Origin: Mortierella sp. BCC40632
Taxonomy: Eukaryota > Mortierellomycota > Mortierellomycetes > Mortierellales > Mortierellaceae
Length of the DNA stretch: 64,000 nucleotides
Assembly: GCA_011634665.1 (NCBI GenBank)
Contig: WAEK01000021.1
Coordinates: forward strand, 484,501 to 548,500
Reading direction: 5' to 3'
Below the pieces are notes generated by a model that was not told where the DNA came from, did no database searches, and saw only the letters and a program-made list of their open reading frames with translations. Of the stretch, positions 1-12,590 are shown piece after piece. Numbering within the stretch: the stretch's first letter is position 1; each line of letters begins with the position of its first letter. Both the position numbers and the translations under genes were made by a program.

Positions 1-2997
1 AAGAAGGAGAGTCTGTTCCTGCCGATTTGCGTCTCGCCGAGGTGTCCCAGCTGGAAATTATCGAGTCCATCTTGACAGGTGAATCCGTTGCCGTGACCAA
101 GGACCCCAAGGAAATTAAGACCTTGACTCGTAAGCTTCCTCTTGGTGACTGCAAGGGAAACGCATTCATGTCGACAGTCGTGGCCAAGGGTCGAGGCAAA
201 GGTATTGTCGTCCGTACAGGCAAGCTTACAGAAATGGGAAAAATCAGTGCTGCCATTTCAAGTCATGGCAAGACCTTGACCCCTGTTCAGCGCAAGCTTG
301 CCATGTTGGGCAAGATCCTGGTAGCATTTGCCATTATTCTCTGTGGTGCCATGGGTGGAATCATGATTGGTCGAGGAAAGCCAGTCGGCGACTCGCTTAA
401 GGTTGCAATGAGGTAAGTTTTACTGGACACTGGTCAGTAGAATGATGCAGTCAATAGAGTCTTGGTGATTGATGAAATGGAACTAACCCAGGGAAACGCC
501 TTTGTTGAATCCAATGTGTATAGTTTGGCTGTCTCTGTTATTCCTGAAGGTTTGGTTGCCGTCGTGACTGTAACCATGGCTCTGGGTGTCCGTCGTATGG
601 CCAACAGAAGGGCAATCGTCCGTACCCTACCAGCGGTCGAAACTCTTGGAAGTGTTACTTATATCTGTTCCGACAAGACCGGCACGTTGACTGAAGGCAA
701 GATGGGCGCTGCTGAACTTTGGACCAGTGATGGCACAGCTTTTGGTTTTACCGAGAGTACAAGTCTCGATCCCAATATGGGTGATGTCATCTACAAGGAT
801 GGACCAGACGGCGCACCACAAGTTGTGGATAAGTCACTCGAGAATGTCCCACCTCAGATGTTGATTTCATTGATGGTTTCTTCTCTCTGTAACAACTCGT
901 CCGTCGTCAAGAAGGAGAACGGAGAGGAAGACTCGACAGCCATTCCCATCAGCAAGGATAAAGCAAAGAAATCGGACACATCTTCACATACCCCAGCAGC
1001 CTCCGATGCCTCTGAATCTGTTGCAGAGTGGAAGGGCATCGGTGATCCCACGGAAGTAGCGTTGGTCGTAGCTGCCCAGAAGGCAGGTTTCCCAAAGTCG
1101 TTCTTCCACGACTTGGGTTACAAGCGAATTTACGAACAGGCCTTTGATAGTGAACGCAAGGTTATGAGTGTCGTTTATGAGGCTCCATTGAACCAGGCCA
1201 ATAGCTCGGACAAGAAGCACTTTGAGTTTGTCCTGGCTAAGGGTGCTCCTGAGGAGATTCTAAACCGATGCGTTGGTTTCTTGCCTGCTCTCTCTGCGGG
1301 TTCGGTCGAGTCGCCATTGGACATCTTGAAGCCAAGCGAGCACGATCATGCCCAACCTGTTACGGAAGAGTTTTATGACACTGTCACCGAGGCCTCAGGA
1401 AGGATGGCTGACAATGGTCTCCGTGTTTTGGGTCTGGCCTACAAGCGTGTCAAGGTGAACGGCGGTGGTGCTCTTAACACTGGCCATGGCGATGGACTAG
1501 ACGATATTAACAAGACCAAGGATGCTAAGGAGGCCCCTGCGCCAACATTCAAGCCAACCAAGGTTGATCTCATGACTGCAGCAAATGTGGCCCAAATTGA
1601 GGACGATGACGATGAAGAAATTCCACCAGGATATGCTGAGAGCGAGCTTGTGTTCCTTGGTTTGATTGGTTTGATTGACCCTGCTCGTTCAGGTGTGCAG
1701 GAGAGTGTCCGAATTTGTAAGTCGGCTGGTATCTCTGTGGTCATGATTACTGGTGACCACATCAAGACTGCCAGCGCGATCGCACGCGAGCTTGGAATTT
1801 TGGAAGACGGTGGTCGTGCTATCAAGGGTGAGGAGTTGGATCTTTTGTCGGAACAGGCCATTGCTGAGCTCAAGCCCTTCCCCAACGTCTTTGCTCGTGT
1901 CTCGCCAGATAACAAGCTCAAGCTGGTCACTGCCTTGCAGAGCCGTGGAGAGTCTGTGGCCATGACTGGTGATGGTGTTAACGGTATGTTTTTTTGTGTT
2001 GTTTCTACGACTCGACTATATATTGTGCATGTATTTGGTTTTGGGTAAGTCTCGGGCACTAACATCTGGCTCGCTACAATGACTATTGTTATTTCTATAG
2101 ATGCTCCTGCCATCAAGGCTGCAAACGTCGGTGTTGCTATGGGTATTGCTGGAACAGACATCACCAAGCAGGCGGCAGACATTGTTTTGGCCAACGACAA
2201 CTTTAACACGATCGTTGCCGCTGTGGAAGAGGGTCGTCGTGTGTTTGACAACATTCTCAAGTTCATCGTATACCTCTTGAGTTGTAACTGTGCCGAAATC
2301 TTTTTGTTCTTGCTTTGCGCAAGTGTTGGTGTCGAGCTTCCATTCACGGTGACTATGATTTTGTGGGCCAATATTATTGGTAAGGAACCGTTTTTGTCGA
2401 CTCTTTCGTATATTTTTTTTTTTTTTTTTTTTATGGACAAAAAAAAAGCTCGTTTTTTTGCTTACATTTTTTTTTCTTTTGTTCTGAAATCAAATAGCCG
2501 ACGTGCCTCCTGCAATGGCCTTGGGTGTCGAACCTGCAGAGGCAGGATTGATGGATCGCAACCCTCGCTCTTTGAAGAAGGGTATCATTACTAAGACATC
2601 GCTTGCCGTCATTCTCTTCCAGTCGCTCTCGATGACACTGTTGACTTTTGGAGTATACATGTGGGCTGACCGATCCCCGGAGAATGAGGACTATGCTCAA
2701 TCCGAGGCGTTTACCTTCTTGACGACGCTCCAGCTTCTTCAGGGATTCTTGTCCAGGACTATGCGCGCCTCTGTCTTTAAGACTCCATTCTTTGGCAATC
2801 GCTGGATGATCTATGGTGTGGCATTGAGTTTCTTCTTGATGATCCTGGGTATCTACGTCCCTGGTCTGAACGGTATCCTAGACTTGGTCCCTGTCTACGG
2901 AATCACTTGGGCCAAGGTGGCGGTTGGATGTGTTATCCTCGTGACGCTGAGCGAGCTTGAGAAGGTGTTGCTCCGCTGGAGAGGATGGTCCATCTAA
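1..2997 (+). CDS. Type II P-type cation-transporting ATPase (ENA/IID-like), 5' truncated
   Basis: Exons 1-412, 458-1983, 2101-2379 and 2498-2997; the 5' part lies outside the window, and the frame enters at base 3 within the actuator domain (LTGES, phosphatase loop). Transmembrane helix 4 has VIPEGL, which supplies cation ligands in this superfamily. The phosphorylation motif is DKTGTLT, followed by a long nucleotide-binding domain, KGAPEE, the hinge TGD and MTGDGVND (split by intron 2), then the C-terminal membrane helices. The segment WANIIADVPPAMALGVEP resembles the M6 region of fungal ENA sodium pumps, so Na+/K+ efflux is my first guess; a Ca2+ pump is the alternative because IPEGL is also typical of SERCA-type pumps. 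Introns have GT-AG ends and intron 2 contains a CTAAC-like branch site. An acidic insertion (EDDDDEE) precedes the P domain. Function is inferred from motifs only; membrane protein. Confidence 0.92.
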
Positions 2998-3037
2998 GAG
3001 AGACAAAATCGCCAACAGGACAAGACTTGAGAAAGAC

Positions 3038-3069
<32 letters not shown>

Positions 3070-3633
3070 TCGGATCTTGAGAAGAGCCAGCTTTAGCATC
3101 ATTTCGAAAGAGCCGTTGGATAACCTTGACACCACCGTCGCAAGGTGGCAAGAACAAACTCAAGAATCATTTGAATTTGTGTATATATTCTCTCTCTCTT
3201 CCCTCCCTCCCTCTCTTCTCTCCTTTTTCACTTTTCACAATTGCATCCCTATTCTTACTTTTAGTTTTTTTCACTTATTCTCGCAGACACCTTAGTCGAT
3301 TATTTGTACCAGTATGCTCTACTATGGACATAGTTCCTACACATCACTACCTACTAATACAAGCATAATACTATTGAACAAGCCAAAGAAAGTTCGATTG
3401 CATGATCAGCGAGATAATTGCACTGTTGAGGGAAGACGTTAGATTTCCCTCCCCTCCCCTCTAATATGGTCTTGCTTCATACTGTTTTTTTATAACAAGC
3501 TCTTGATAGACTTTAGACATAGGGGATGTTGTAGTTTACTGAATATTCATGAGCATGAATCTAAATGTTGAGGTGGCAATGATGACGACGATATATAATA
3601 ATAATGACAAAAAAAAAAAAAGTAGGGTACGCT
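2998..3633. other. Convergent intergenic region between ATPase and biotin gene
   Basis: Holds the 3' flanks of two convergent genes. A run of 29 A lies 41 bases after the ATPase stop, followed by CT-rich sequence (3185-3230). A shorter A run (about 3609-3620) sits just beyond the stop of the minus-strand biotin gene. I see no coding exon here. Confidence 0.6.
3038..3066 (+). repeat. Poly(A) tract, 29 nt, after ATPase stop
   Basis: Uninterrupted A run 41 bases downstream of the ATPase stop, in the sense orientation. Similar sense-strand tracts follow several other genes in the window. Confidence 0.95.
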
Positions 3634-6600
3634 CTATTGCGACATGGAAGTCAAAGTTCGAAGCAATACCTTCTCAACCTTTTCGAGCTGAGAACGAGCC
3701 GAGACCTGAGATGCAATGACATAAACAACGTTGCCAAGAGGACGACCAAAGATTGCAACCTCAGATCCTTGCATTCCAGGAGTAACATCTCTCATCTTTC
3801 GCTGGACCTCTTGGGAGACCAAAGATGCATATCCAGACAATGCTGAATCAGTCTCCTTCATCACAATAGCCAACACACTTCCCAATGGGACAATACCCTC
3901 CACCATCTTCAGACGCGAAATCTCGTCCAAAGTCTTGAAATCCCACAGACTCCACACTCCAAGATCAGCAGTGTTCTCGCTCTTGAGAGGAAGTGCTCCC
4001 CAATCCTGACGGGCCTGGTCCGCAGAACCATCACGCTCCATCTCACGATAAATCTCGAGAGAAGTATTGGCGACGGCACATCCGATTGGGTGGGCCGTGT
4101 ACGAGTGACCATGCAAAAGAGCATCGGTCTTGACTTCACTCATAAATGTGTCAAAAATGGACGAGGTCGTCAGTGTTGCTGCCATGGGAATCAATCCTCC
4201 CGTCAAAAGCTTGGCATATGTTGCAATATCGGGATTCTATAGTAATTAGTAGTTGGAAATGATTAAGAAAGAAAAGAAAGGGAAAGGGAAGAGGGGGGGG
4301 GGTATTAGTTGGATTTGCTCCGCATAGAGTATCGTATCCGATCGTTTTCCTTTTTCATATAAAGATTCATTCTCGAGACTTACGACTTGCAACATATCAG
4401 CAGCCGACTTGCGGCCGAGGCGATAACAACCACTAAAGACCTCATCAAAGACCACTGGAAGACCCTTCCAACGGTTGCTTGCCAAGGATGATCCGGACAC
4501 TGTCTTGGGAGCTTGCTCCTCTCCGAAGCCCTGGTAAGCCCTCACTTCCTCAACAAGACATCTCTGGAAGACGGGGTCCACCCAAACCATACCTCCAGCT
4601 CCCATCAACACTGGTTCAATCAATACTGCACCAAACTGTCGGTTCTCCTTCTCTGTCAATCGCTTGAGCGTCGACCGGATATGACTCTTGTAGAGATCGA
4701 GTCTAGGATCCTCGGGTGAAAGATTATCCATAAACACCTTGGACAAATTGTTTCCGAGGTTCAATTTGAGAGGCGATCCTTGGCTTGTTGTCATCTCCTG
4801 AGGAATTGTCACCTGGAATTGTCCATCCTTGAAGAGAACTGTTGGGGGCGCGAACCAATGTCCATGGGCCTGATACCATGCCACCTGCGCATTATAGAGG
4901 TTAGGCGAGCATGCGTTCATAGCTCCGATGGTATCTCCATGGTATCCACCATCGATACCGATCACCTCGATCCGGCCCGTCTTTTTGCCCAAATCCTTGT
5001 AACGATCCTGGCTAGACTTGAGCGCCATCTTAAGCGCGACCTCGATGGCAGTAGATCCATTGTCAGAGAAGAAGACTCGCGAAGCCCAGCCCTGACCGAC
5101 AGTGTCGAGCATAGTCTCACTCAACTTTACAGCAGGCTCATGTGAGCACTCGGGGAACATGATATGACCGTACCGACCGGAAGCATACATGACCGAACGC
5201 GTCAGTTCAGGCGATCCATGGCCAAGCCCCTGAGTCCACCAACTAGCACATGCATCAAACATCTCTCTCCACTTCCACTCCTTGTCGTTGTTGTCGGTGG
5301 CATTGCCTTCCGAGGTAGTGGTGAGACCAGTCTTCTTTGTAGGCTCCACATAGGTGGTCATGATATCATCATAGGCCGAGTCAATGACGGTCACCTCTTT
5401 CACATTCTGATGCTGTGTGAAGGGCCACCAGATCATTTCTCTTGCCTTGTCGCCCAACTGCTCCAGTCGATCCAACCTCTTGGTGTGATACTCCTCTAGA
5501 TCCTTGATCACATCCGTGAAGTATGCCTCCGTCCTTCGGTAGTACTCTTGCAATTGCTCCGCATCTGCTTGTGGGTCAGCAAGCTTCTCGGGTGGTGGTG
5601 GGAGGACACGGACAAGAGGTCGGTTCTCAACCTTGGCAAGATGACGTTCCAGGAATTCGTGATTGTTGGATTTGTTGTGGAAAAGCAACAATGCTGGAAC
5701 ATCGTATCCGTATTGATGAAGAGTTTCATAAGAGGTCAAGGTAGTAGAGATGCCTCCAAGGATGCTGTCGCCGACGAGGACGGTTGGCAATCGAAGTGGT
5801 CGGTAGAATCTTGACTGAAGTGTGCCTGACATGATTGGACTGTTGACACCTATCAATTGGGAGAGAATGGCAACGCGTGTTAGACTAGATTTGGTAGGAA
5901 GTAGAAGGGGTCTCATGTCGAGTGTACATCGAGTATATGGGAACGAAATATCAAAGGTTTGGATAAACTTTGACTATGGTGGAACAAACAAAGTCGTTCA
6001 CTATAGCGGTAAATTCGGGTCGGAGTACCTCCACCCACCCGCTACAGCAAATCCCTCAGAATTTATCCAAGGCCATTACAGACCGCTGACTGGGGTCGGG
6101 ATGAAAAAAAAAAGTACGATGATACCATACCTCCAGCGGTCTCCAAAAGCGCCCATCCCTTTTCATCCAGCTTAAGTCCCTGCTTAAAGTTGCGCAGTGC
6201 CTGGATGGTTGCTTGTAGGACTTCACTATCTTCTGGAGGCTATCGTACAAATCCACCCACATAGATGTTATTAAAGAAAAGAGAGAAAATGATCATTTTA
6301 GTCCAAGTCGATTCTCATTCCTCTCTCCATTCGACCTCAGTGTAGCCCCAACAAAATAGATTTTTTAAACAAATGAAAGAAAGAGAGAATGGTCCGATCA
6401 GACAACACTTATCGTCTATTGTTGAACCAATTGTGCACTCTACTTGACATACCTGGGTAGTTGCAATGTGGGGACTGACAGGATCAGGGTAGGCGTACAG
6501 CCTGCTTGTCTCGGCAAGAGGTGCATACTTCTTGACATGTCTTTAGATCCACAACCGATGGAAGATGAGAGCAAGAGGGAGGGACAAGCGTGTGTGTGGT

Positions 6601-6890
6601 TTTTAATGCTACACAATTAGCTGGGCTTCTTGAGACAAGACATTCACAACTCAATACCCCAGCTCCTCTTCTTTCGCGCTCGGATCACCACTCTACCTGG
6701 CGTCGCAATCAACGGGATAGCCGGTCTGGACAGGCTTGAGATAAAAGGCCTTGGTCCGCTTCTTATCAGCGCCAATAGAGAGCGCAGCAGCGGCACGGAC
6801 AAGACCGGCAGAGGTGATGGTCTTGCCAACGTTAGTGTTGGCGGCAAAGACCTGGTAGGCCTGGAATGAGCGCGTCGGAAGATGAGCCAT
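3634..6890 (-). CDS. BIO3-BIO1: Bifunctional dethiobiotin synthetase / DAPA aminotransferase (BioD-BioA fusion)
   Basis: Exons (minus) 6890-6697, 6540-6453, 6239-6131, 5849-4384 and 4236-3634, giving 819 aa. The ATG at 6890 is chosen because it opens the conserved N-terminus. The N-terminal BioD half has a P-loop ANTNVGKT (Lys23), KPVQTGYP, and LLETAGG running into VNSPIMSGTLQ across a splice junction. The C-terminal BioA half is a class III PLP aminotransferase with a DGGYHGDTIGAM motif, FDEVFSGCYRLGR and the PLP-binding lysine in AKLLTGG (Lys628). The two activities convert 7,8-diaminopelargonic acid formation and its carboxylation/ring closure into consecutive steps on one polypeptide, as in the plant BIO3-BIO1 and ascomycete BioDA enzymes, which are often mitochondrial. 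The P-loop departs from the bacterial GTDTGVGKT but fits the eukaryotic fusion type. The gene implies at least the late part of biotin synthesis in this fungus. Confidence 0.93.
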
Positions 6891-8763
6891 GGCCAATGTG
6901 TGTCAATGTCCCAATGGCTGGATGCAATGGAATGAGGGGATCGGTCAAGCCAAAAAGGAAATCAAGCCAGGAGATGGTACAGAGAAACAGCCTAGCCTGT
7001 TGCAGGAGTAGAGTGCGTCGAGCAGGAGGAAGAGAAAGAAAAGAGGAAAGAAAGAAAGAGAGAGAGAGAGAAAGAAAGAAGGACGACTGATGGTGGCCAG
7101 GTATATCGAGTCTTTCAGAGGCAGCTCAGTTACAGCCAACCGCCTAATCTTCCCACAGTCAGCTGCAAGCGCCGCCCTGGATCGGTTGAGATGAGATTTA
7201 AACGGACTGCTGTGGCTTTGCTCTCCTACCCCACTCCCCAAACCCCAGGCCAGGCCCAGGGCAGTTCAACAATTGCTCGGCGCCCTTGTCCCTGCTCAGC
7301 CCACTTTAACCCCACAACAACGGCTCGTCCTGAACTTGAGCTCTCTGCCGCATAAGGCTCTGGGATATGATCTGTTGAAATGTACCAATGGTTCTGTATT
7401 CCAACCGTACTGATCAGCTCATCTTTACACAATGCTTCTTTCCGGACGGATCACCGTCATCGCCCATCCGACAACTTAAGCTCATATATAGGACATCGTT
7501 ACCACCCAAGCAGCTCCAGGAGCAAAGGCATGTTTCTCAAAGGCCACATCAAAGGAACCAACAGCTGGATAGAATCTGATCCAAGAATAATACCAAGAAA
7601 ATGAGGAAATGTCAAAATTGTGAATGATAACAACGTGACTAATACTGGGGCACTGGGGCGCAAAACGAATCGACACGTTGGCAGCATTTCCTCTAATGGT
7701 CACTCCGATTCGAACGGTCCTGTTTTTTTTTTTTTGGGGGGAGGAAAGGAGGATAGGAGATGCCCCATCGTTGACTCTACGATAAAGAGCGAGGAAAGGA
7801 AAAGAACTTGGTACATGGAGACAGCTCCAGATTTGGAGTCTGACCAATACTTGGTCATAGAGGATACTCTTAGGCAGAATGAGTACGTAAAAGTGCTTTT
7901 ACCCCATCCATTGTACACGGACAATATCTTACGCGACTCTCAAGGATAGAGTTGACAGAAATGAGACAGACATAGGATAAGGTTAATGATTGACAAGAGC
8001 GAGGGAGATCATAGGTATAGTCAAAGGCGAAGACAGTTGTTGGACTGATAGCTAGAAATCGGTTTCTTCTCGAGGCGAAGCCCGTCCAAGGTTCTAGTAT
8101 TTCAATTGACCTCACGAGTCTCCTGTTGCTCTCTGCATGATTGCTATACTACTAAGGTAGACACCTGAACAATCAATCTAGGAAAATAGGCACACGACCA
8201 AGTACTAAGGAGCAAATACGTGTGGAGAATGTTCATCTTGAGACAAGTCTTCTTGAGATTATACTCATTGAGTTCCTCTCCCTCCTTTGTAGTGATCTCG
8301 TAATTGATAACAGTTACTTTTCTTGATAAACTAATACTTGCATAATCATCCAGCTAGACAACAACTTAAAACCCATGAGTAAACCCTCTCTGAGGGTGTA
8401 TCTTGAGTATAAAAAAATGTGATGTGGACTAGTTACATCTGGACACAAACCATCTAGCAATGACTGACTGAGTTGAATATGTAGGATCTCAATGTCAAAG
8501 CCTTCCAACCCAAACTTTTGAGTGCTTTCTGAATAGGATGGTCATCAGTGACAGCTTGTACGGCTTCAGACTCACATATCTGAAGAATGCTTGTTAAAAA
8601 AGAAAATCCTCTTCTCGTTTCAAAGAAGATACACAGTTGGCATGTCCAAATTGGATAAGCCAAAAATTCTGCGAATAGGATACTCGATCCTCCCTCCCCT
8701 CCCCTTCCTTCTCTTCATTGTTCCTGCAGCTGCCATAGTACATTCCGAGGAAAGGATACGATC

Positions 8764-8803
<40 letters not shown>

Positions 8804-9106
8804 AGCATTCTCGGAAAGATCTATTACTACATGATGAAAAGGATTAGCCAAACTTTGGTTATCTAGAGAATGTGACAACATGCTTAGTTTTATTACGGAA
8901 GCTATCAATTTTCTTTCTTCTCTTTTTATGATATCGAATTCACTTGGTATCCTGAACATTGGTCGCTTATTGACCACTATCCGGTCGTAAATTTCTGCAA
9001 AGAAAAGAAAAAAAAAAAAAAGGTAAAAAGGAAAAAAAAAAGGGGGGGGGGATCCTTTTGGTCTATCCATTGAACAATATTACTGACTATACATTGGAGT
9101 GCTCTA
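6891..9106. other. 2.2-kb intergenic region upstream of the biotin gene
   Basis: Lies between the biotin gene start and the 3' end of the Frizzled-like gene, both minus strand, so it should hold the biotin promoter. It contains GA-rich sequence (about 7020-7085), a G-rich patch near 7730 and a 32-T tract. Several open frames of about 60-120 codons are present, but none shows a recognised motif, supported splicing or a consistent start. I see no gene. Confidence 0.5.
8769..8800 (+). repeat. Poly(T) tract, 32 nt
   Basis: Uninterrupted T run in the intergenic region downstream of the minus-strand Frizzled-like gene. Confidence 0.95.
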
Positions 9107-11671
9107 CTAGATGACAAAGAATTGGTCCTGCTCCTGCTTCTGCTTCCGCTTGCCCGACAACAAATAACCCAATGAGCTAAACTTGTCGGCCCACTCGCGG
9201 AGAAGAGCCATCTTGAAAAAGACAACAAAGATGACTGTACCAATGGTCGAAACCAAAAATTCGGCTGCAATCATCAATCCATAGGGAGGCAAATAAGGCG
9301 CCAACTGGTCTGCGCATACATCGTGGCTCGCGCCCGTCTTGAGACAGAAAACAAACTCGATAATATGATCCTTGAGGACCTCGGGATTGATTTTGCGGAG
9401 CTGGAGAAAGTAGAACAGCCAGTAGAAGGTGACGGACAAGATAGCACAGATGGCCATCAAAGCTGCACGCCACTGGATTTTGATCGCCATCATGACGTGT
9501 CTTCGGTGAGAAATCTGGGCAGCAGCGCCTGCAGAGAGTGTCGATCGAGACATGGTCTCAGAATCAACACCAGCCATGGTCGAGATCCTGGCAATATGAA
9601 CAAAGGTAGCGATGTGGACCAAGAAAGCAGGGAAGATCATTGCAGCGAGGGGATAGAAGAAGATCTGAGGGGCCTTGTCTTGCGAGACTAGGCACAAAGT
9701 AGCGTACTCCCATTTAACTTCGCCCATTCCTAGGGCAACTCCTGTGACTGCAGCAGCGGCACCCCAGCAAAGAATGTGAAGGAGCCAGTACTTTTTGGCG
9801 AACCAGGACGAGTTCCAAACAGTGTGCAAATGAAGGTTGAGAATCAGGGCTGTGCACCAGGCACAAGTTCCGATCGAGGCAAAGATCAACATGCCACCTA
9901 GTATGTCATTGTAATACACGATGGTTAGTGGATCTGGGTTCTGTACAGGAAAAGCAAAAAGAAAATGAAGAGAGTATCCGTTGCAATTACCTTGAATGGC
10001 ACATCTGATATTGTTTTGCTGAGTACTGGGATTGATGGCATCAACACACTGCATGCCTCTGGTATCGACCAAGGGGAAAATGATGACGACCGAGAAGAGG
10101 AAGACACACATGGAGAAGAACAGGATAAGCGCACTCGGGTGGGATCGCTTGTCGTCCAGGACCAAATAAGTCATCATCAGAATGAAGCCAAAGACCATCG
10201 AGACGGCACGCATCGTGTTTGTAATCTTGAAGCCTGTATCAAGAGCACCCTCACGGTAGAGGAAGTATTGGGCAGGGCAAGGGATACAGCAACCATTCAT
10301 ACAATAGTTTTCGTTGGTCGGCTTGCCATTGGGCATTGGATCAGTGATGAACGGCGCATCGCACTCTGCAGTCAGGTTGCCAATGCCCTTGGGTCCAATG
10401 CTAGGGTCCTTGGCTGCGACATGGTTGCAAGAGGTATCGGGCTGGAAGAAGATACCTGTTGGAGGTGCGTATTTGGTTGATCCTGGGATGGGCTGGTCGC
10501 ACTGAGGAATCAGGCTATCCTTCTTAAAGACCTTGAAGAACTTGGAGCACTGTGCAACAACGTTCTGGCAGGTTGTCATGCACGAAAACTTTACATCGAA
10601 GACGTTCGCTGTAAAGCCAAGAGCGAGCGAGCAAGTGTTTTGTCAGTCAAGTGAAGAGTGGCAAGAAGAAGGCATGTTGAACAGAGTGCACGGCAGTGCT
10701 GGAGGTGTCCCTGGATATTTACTTACAAGTACTAGTAGGCACGACCCTTGGGAAGGCAGTCGCGCAGATGTGTTGCATAAATGGCTCGAAGCAGGCGACA
10801 GTGATCTGAGAGAGCGAGGAGGGGTTCATTCCTGCCTGAGAGAGCGAATTCTCGATCGAGGTGACGGATGCGCCTGGTGGCAGCCAGACGTCGTAATCAA
10901 TGTAGTTCGAGCACAGGGTGCCGTTGTATCTGGAATCTACGATCAGGAGCAAGTCGGCGGGTTAGTATTTTATTTGACCTTCGTTTTTTTTTTTTTCCCC
11001 TCCCCTCAGTGCTTAGGCAGCGGTAATGTGATTGCCGTGGACCTCTCGCCCACTCTCGTCTCGGAGGAGACGAGAGCATTGTGGGAAAGTAGGTGAATTC
11101 GACTCGCACATGCAAAAGGAGGAAGAAGAGGAGAGTAGAGCCATATGGCTCTCATGGTCGCGCCACCTCTTCTCCACCGCTCAGAGACCTGAATCGGTTC
11201 TCCGATCCGGTTTCTAGAGTAACGTCGGCGGCGCGAATTAGTGACCCAGCGTCGCATGTGGGGAGCAGGGCAAGATTGGGATTAGGGTAACGGAGAGGTT
11301 TCGCCCAGGAAGAAGGTGGGCGATGCCCGTTCAAATGTCTGGCTGCTTCGGAGAAGGACAAATAGGACACATGGAACAAGTCACCGTTTTGTCCCTGTGA
11401 AGGATGTGGTGGCACAGGAAGAGAGGACCGTTGGGAGAAATGAAAGGGGGGAAATGGCATGTGCAACCACCAAATGAACACACGATCCTGTCCTTGTCAA
11501 TAGATCAGGGGTCCTCACAGCAGAGCCGTCATCAAAAGAGCATGCCCAAGCACCGAGTGGATAAAAAAGAGAAATGCGGTCCTTACATGATCCCTGTGCT
11601 TCCGCTGCAGGACCAACAAGGGCCAGTGCGAGCGTCGCAATAGCCGCAGCCTTTGTAAAGAAGTTGACCAT
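9107..11671 (-). CDS. Frizzled/Smoothened-like seven-transmembrane receptor with FZ cysteine-rich ectodomain
   Basis: Exons (minus) 11671-11587, 10936-10727 and 10608-9107 give 598 aa; a probable 57-nt intron (9990-9934) would reduce this to 579. Exon 1 encodes a signal peptide (MVNFFTKAAAIATLALALVG, cleavage near AEA). The ectodomain has the FZ-type cysteine spacing: LCSNY, later ACFEPFMQHICATAFP, then SCMTTCQNVVAQC and PQC, with more cysteines before helix 1 (CMNGCCIPCP). Seven hydrophobic helices follow (from about MRAVSMVFGFILMM to FLVSTIGTVIFVVFF). The short basic tail starts KMALLREWADKF, at the place where Frizzled proteins carry KTxxxW; the exact motif is absent. Related receptors are known from slime moulds and early fungi, several lacking the CRD. 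It should act at the plasma membrane; ligand and G protein are unknown. GA-rich sequence lies upstream of the gene. Confidence 0.9.
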
Positions 11672-12587
11672 TGCTTTGGCTGTGGAAGAAGAGAAGAGGA
11701 ATGAGAGAGAGGGAGAGAAACGATCGGAATAGGTGGGCTTGGTGGCGTGAGTCGAGATGAAATGGAATGAATTGAGGTTGGCGAGTCGTAGACTGATGAA
11801 GAGATGATGAATGGAGGACTAGGAAGATGCGATGTGATGTAGAGTGATGGGAGAAGGACAGAATGGGATGTGAGTCGTGGACGTTGAGAAGAGGATGAGG
11901 CGGTGTAGGAGGAGAGAGGACGACGAGAAGAGGAAGGGGTGCACCAAGGACCTGGCGGCAGGGGGTGGGTGGAGGAGGCGATCGGGAGCACCGGTGCGTG
12001 CTTTGGGGAGGACGGGAGGCGACAGAGACGACAAAGAGAAAAGAAGAGAAAAGAAAGAGAGAAAGAGAGAAAGAGAGAAAGAGAGAGAGGGAAAAAAAAA
12101 GAGTGGAAAAAAAACGTGCCTGGCCAAGGCGGGCTTGCTCAGCTCGATTGCAACAGAGAGAGAGAGAGAGAGAGGTGGATGGGCAAGAATAGCTCTCTGG
12201 CTGTTACCCGCTCCATCCCCATCCCATACGCGACGGAGAGTATAACTATTTTGACCCTCCGATGTCCTTTCGATCGGGCAAAACACCCCTGTGCCTTTTC
12301 CTGTTACGCTGGGCCACATGTGCTCGCATTACCTGCAACCATGGCCTCGGAGCCTGCTGTCTCTCTCTCTTACTCCTTTTTAATCTCTCTCCGTTGTTGC
12401 TGCTGCTTGTAGCCCATCCGCATTAACACAACCACAGGGGATGGGTTCCATAGCATGCATCATAATCACAGCACGGCTTTCAGCTCTTGTCTACAGTCTA
12501 CAGAATATTGCCCTGACATGCGGATTTGCCCAAACAAGGTTTCGAGGTCCAATATTGCAGGGGTGCTCTCCTCTGCCCCCTACACAC

Positions 12588-12590
<3 letters not shown>

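Noticed and set aside
1439..2440. 333-codon open frame antisense to the P-type ATPase
   Set aside because: Crosses the ATPase exons and introns on the opposite strand; no family motif and fully explained as a shadow of the ATPase coding frame.
2998..3066. Retroposed gene copy at the ATPase because of its poly(A) tract
   Set aside because: The ATPase retains three introns and no target-site duplication is apparent, so processed retroposition of the gene does not fit.
7690..7725. tRNA-like B-box (GTTCGAATC on the minus strand)
   Set aside because: No matching A box or cloverleaf arms in the neighbouring bases.
9965..10480. 171-codon plus-strand frame over the Frizzled-like gene
   Set aside because: Antisense to conserved transmembrane exons; no motif.
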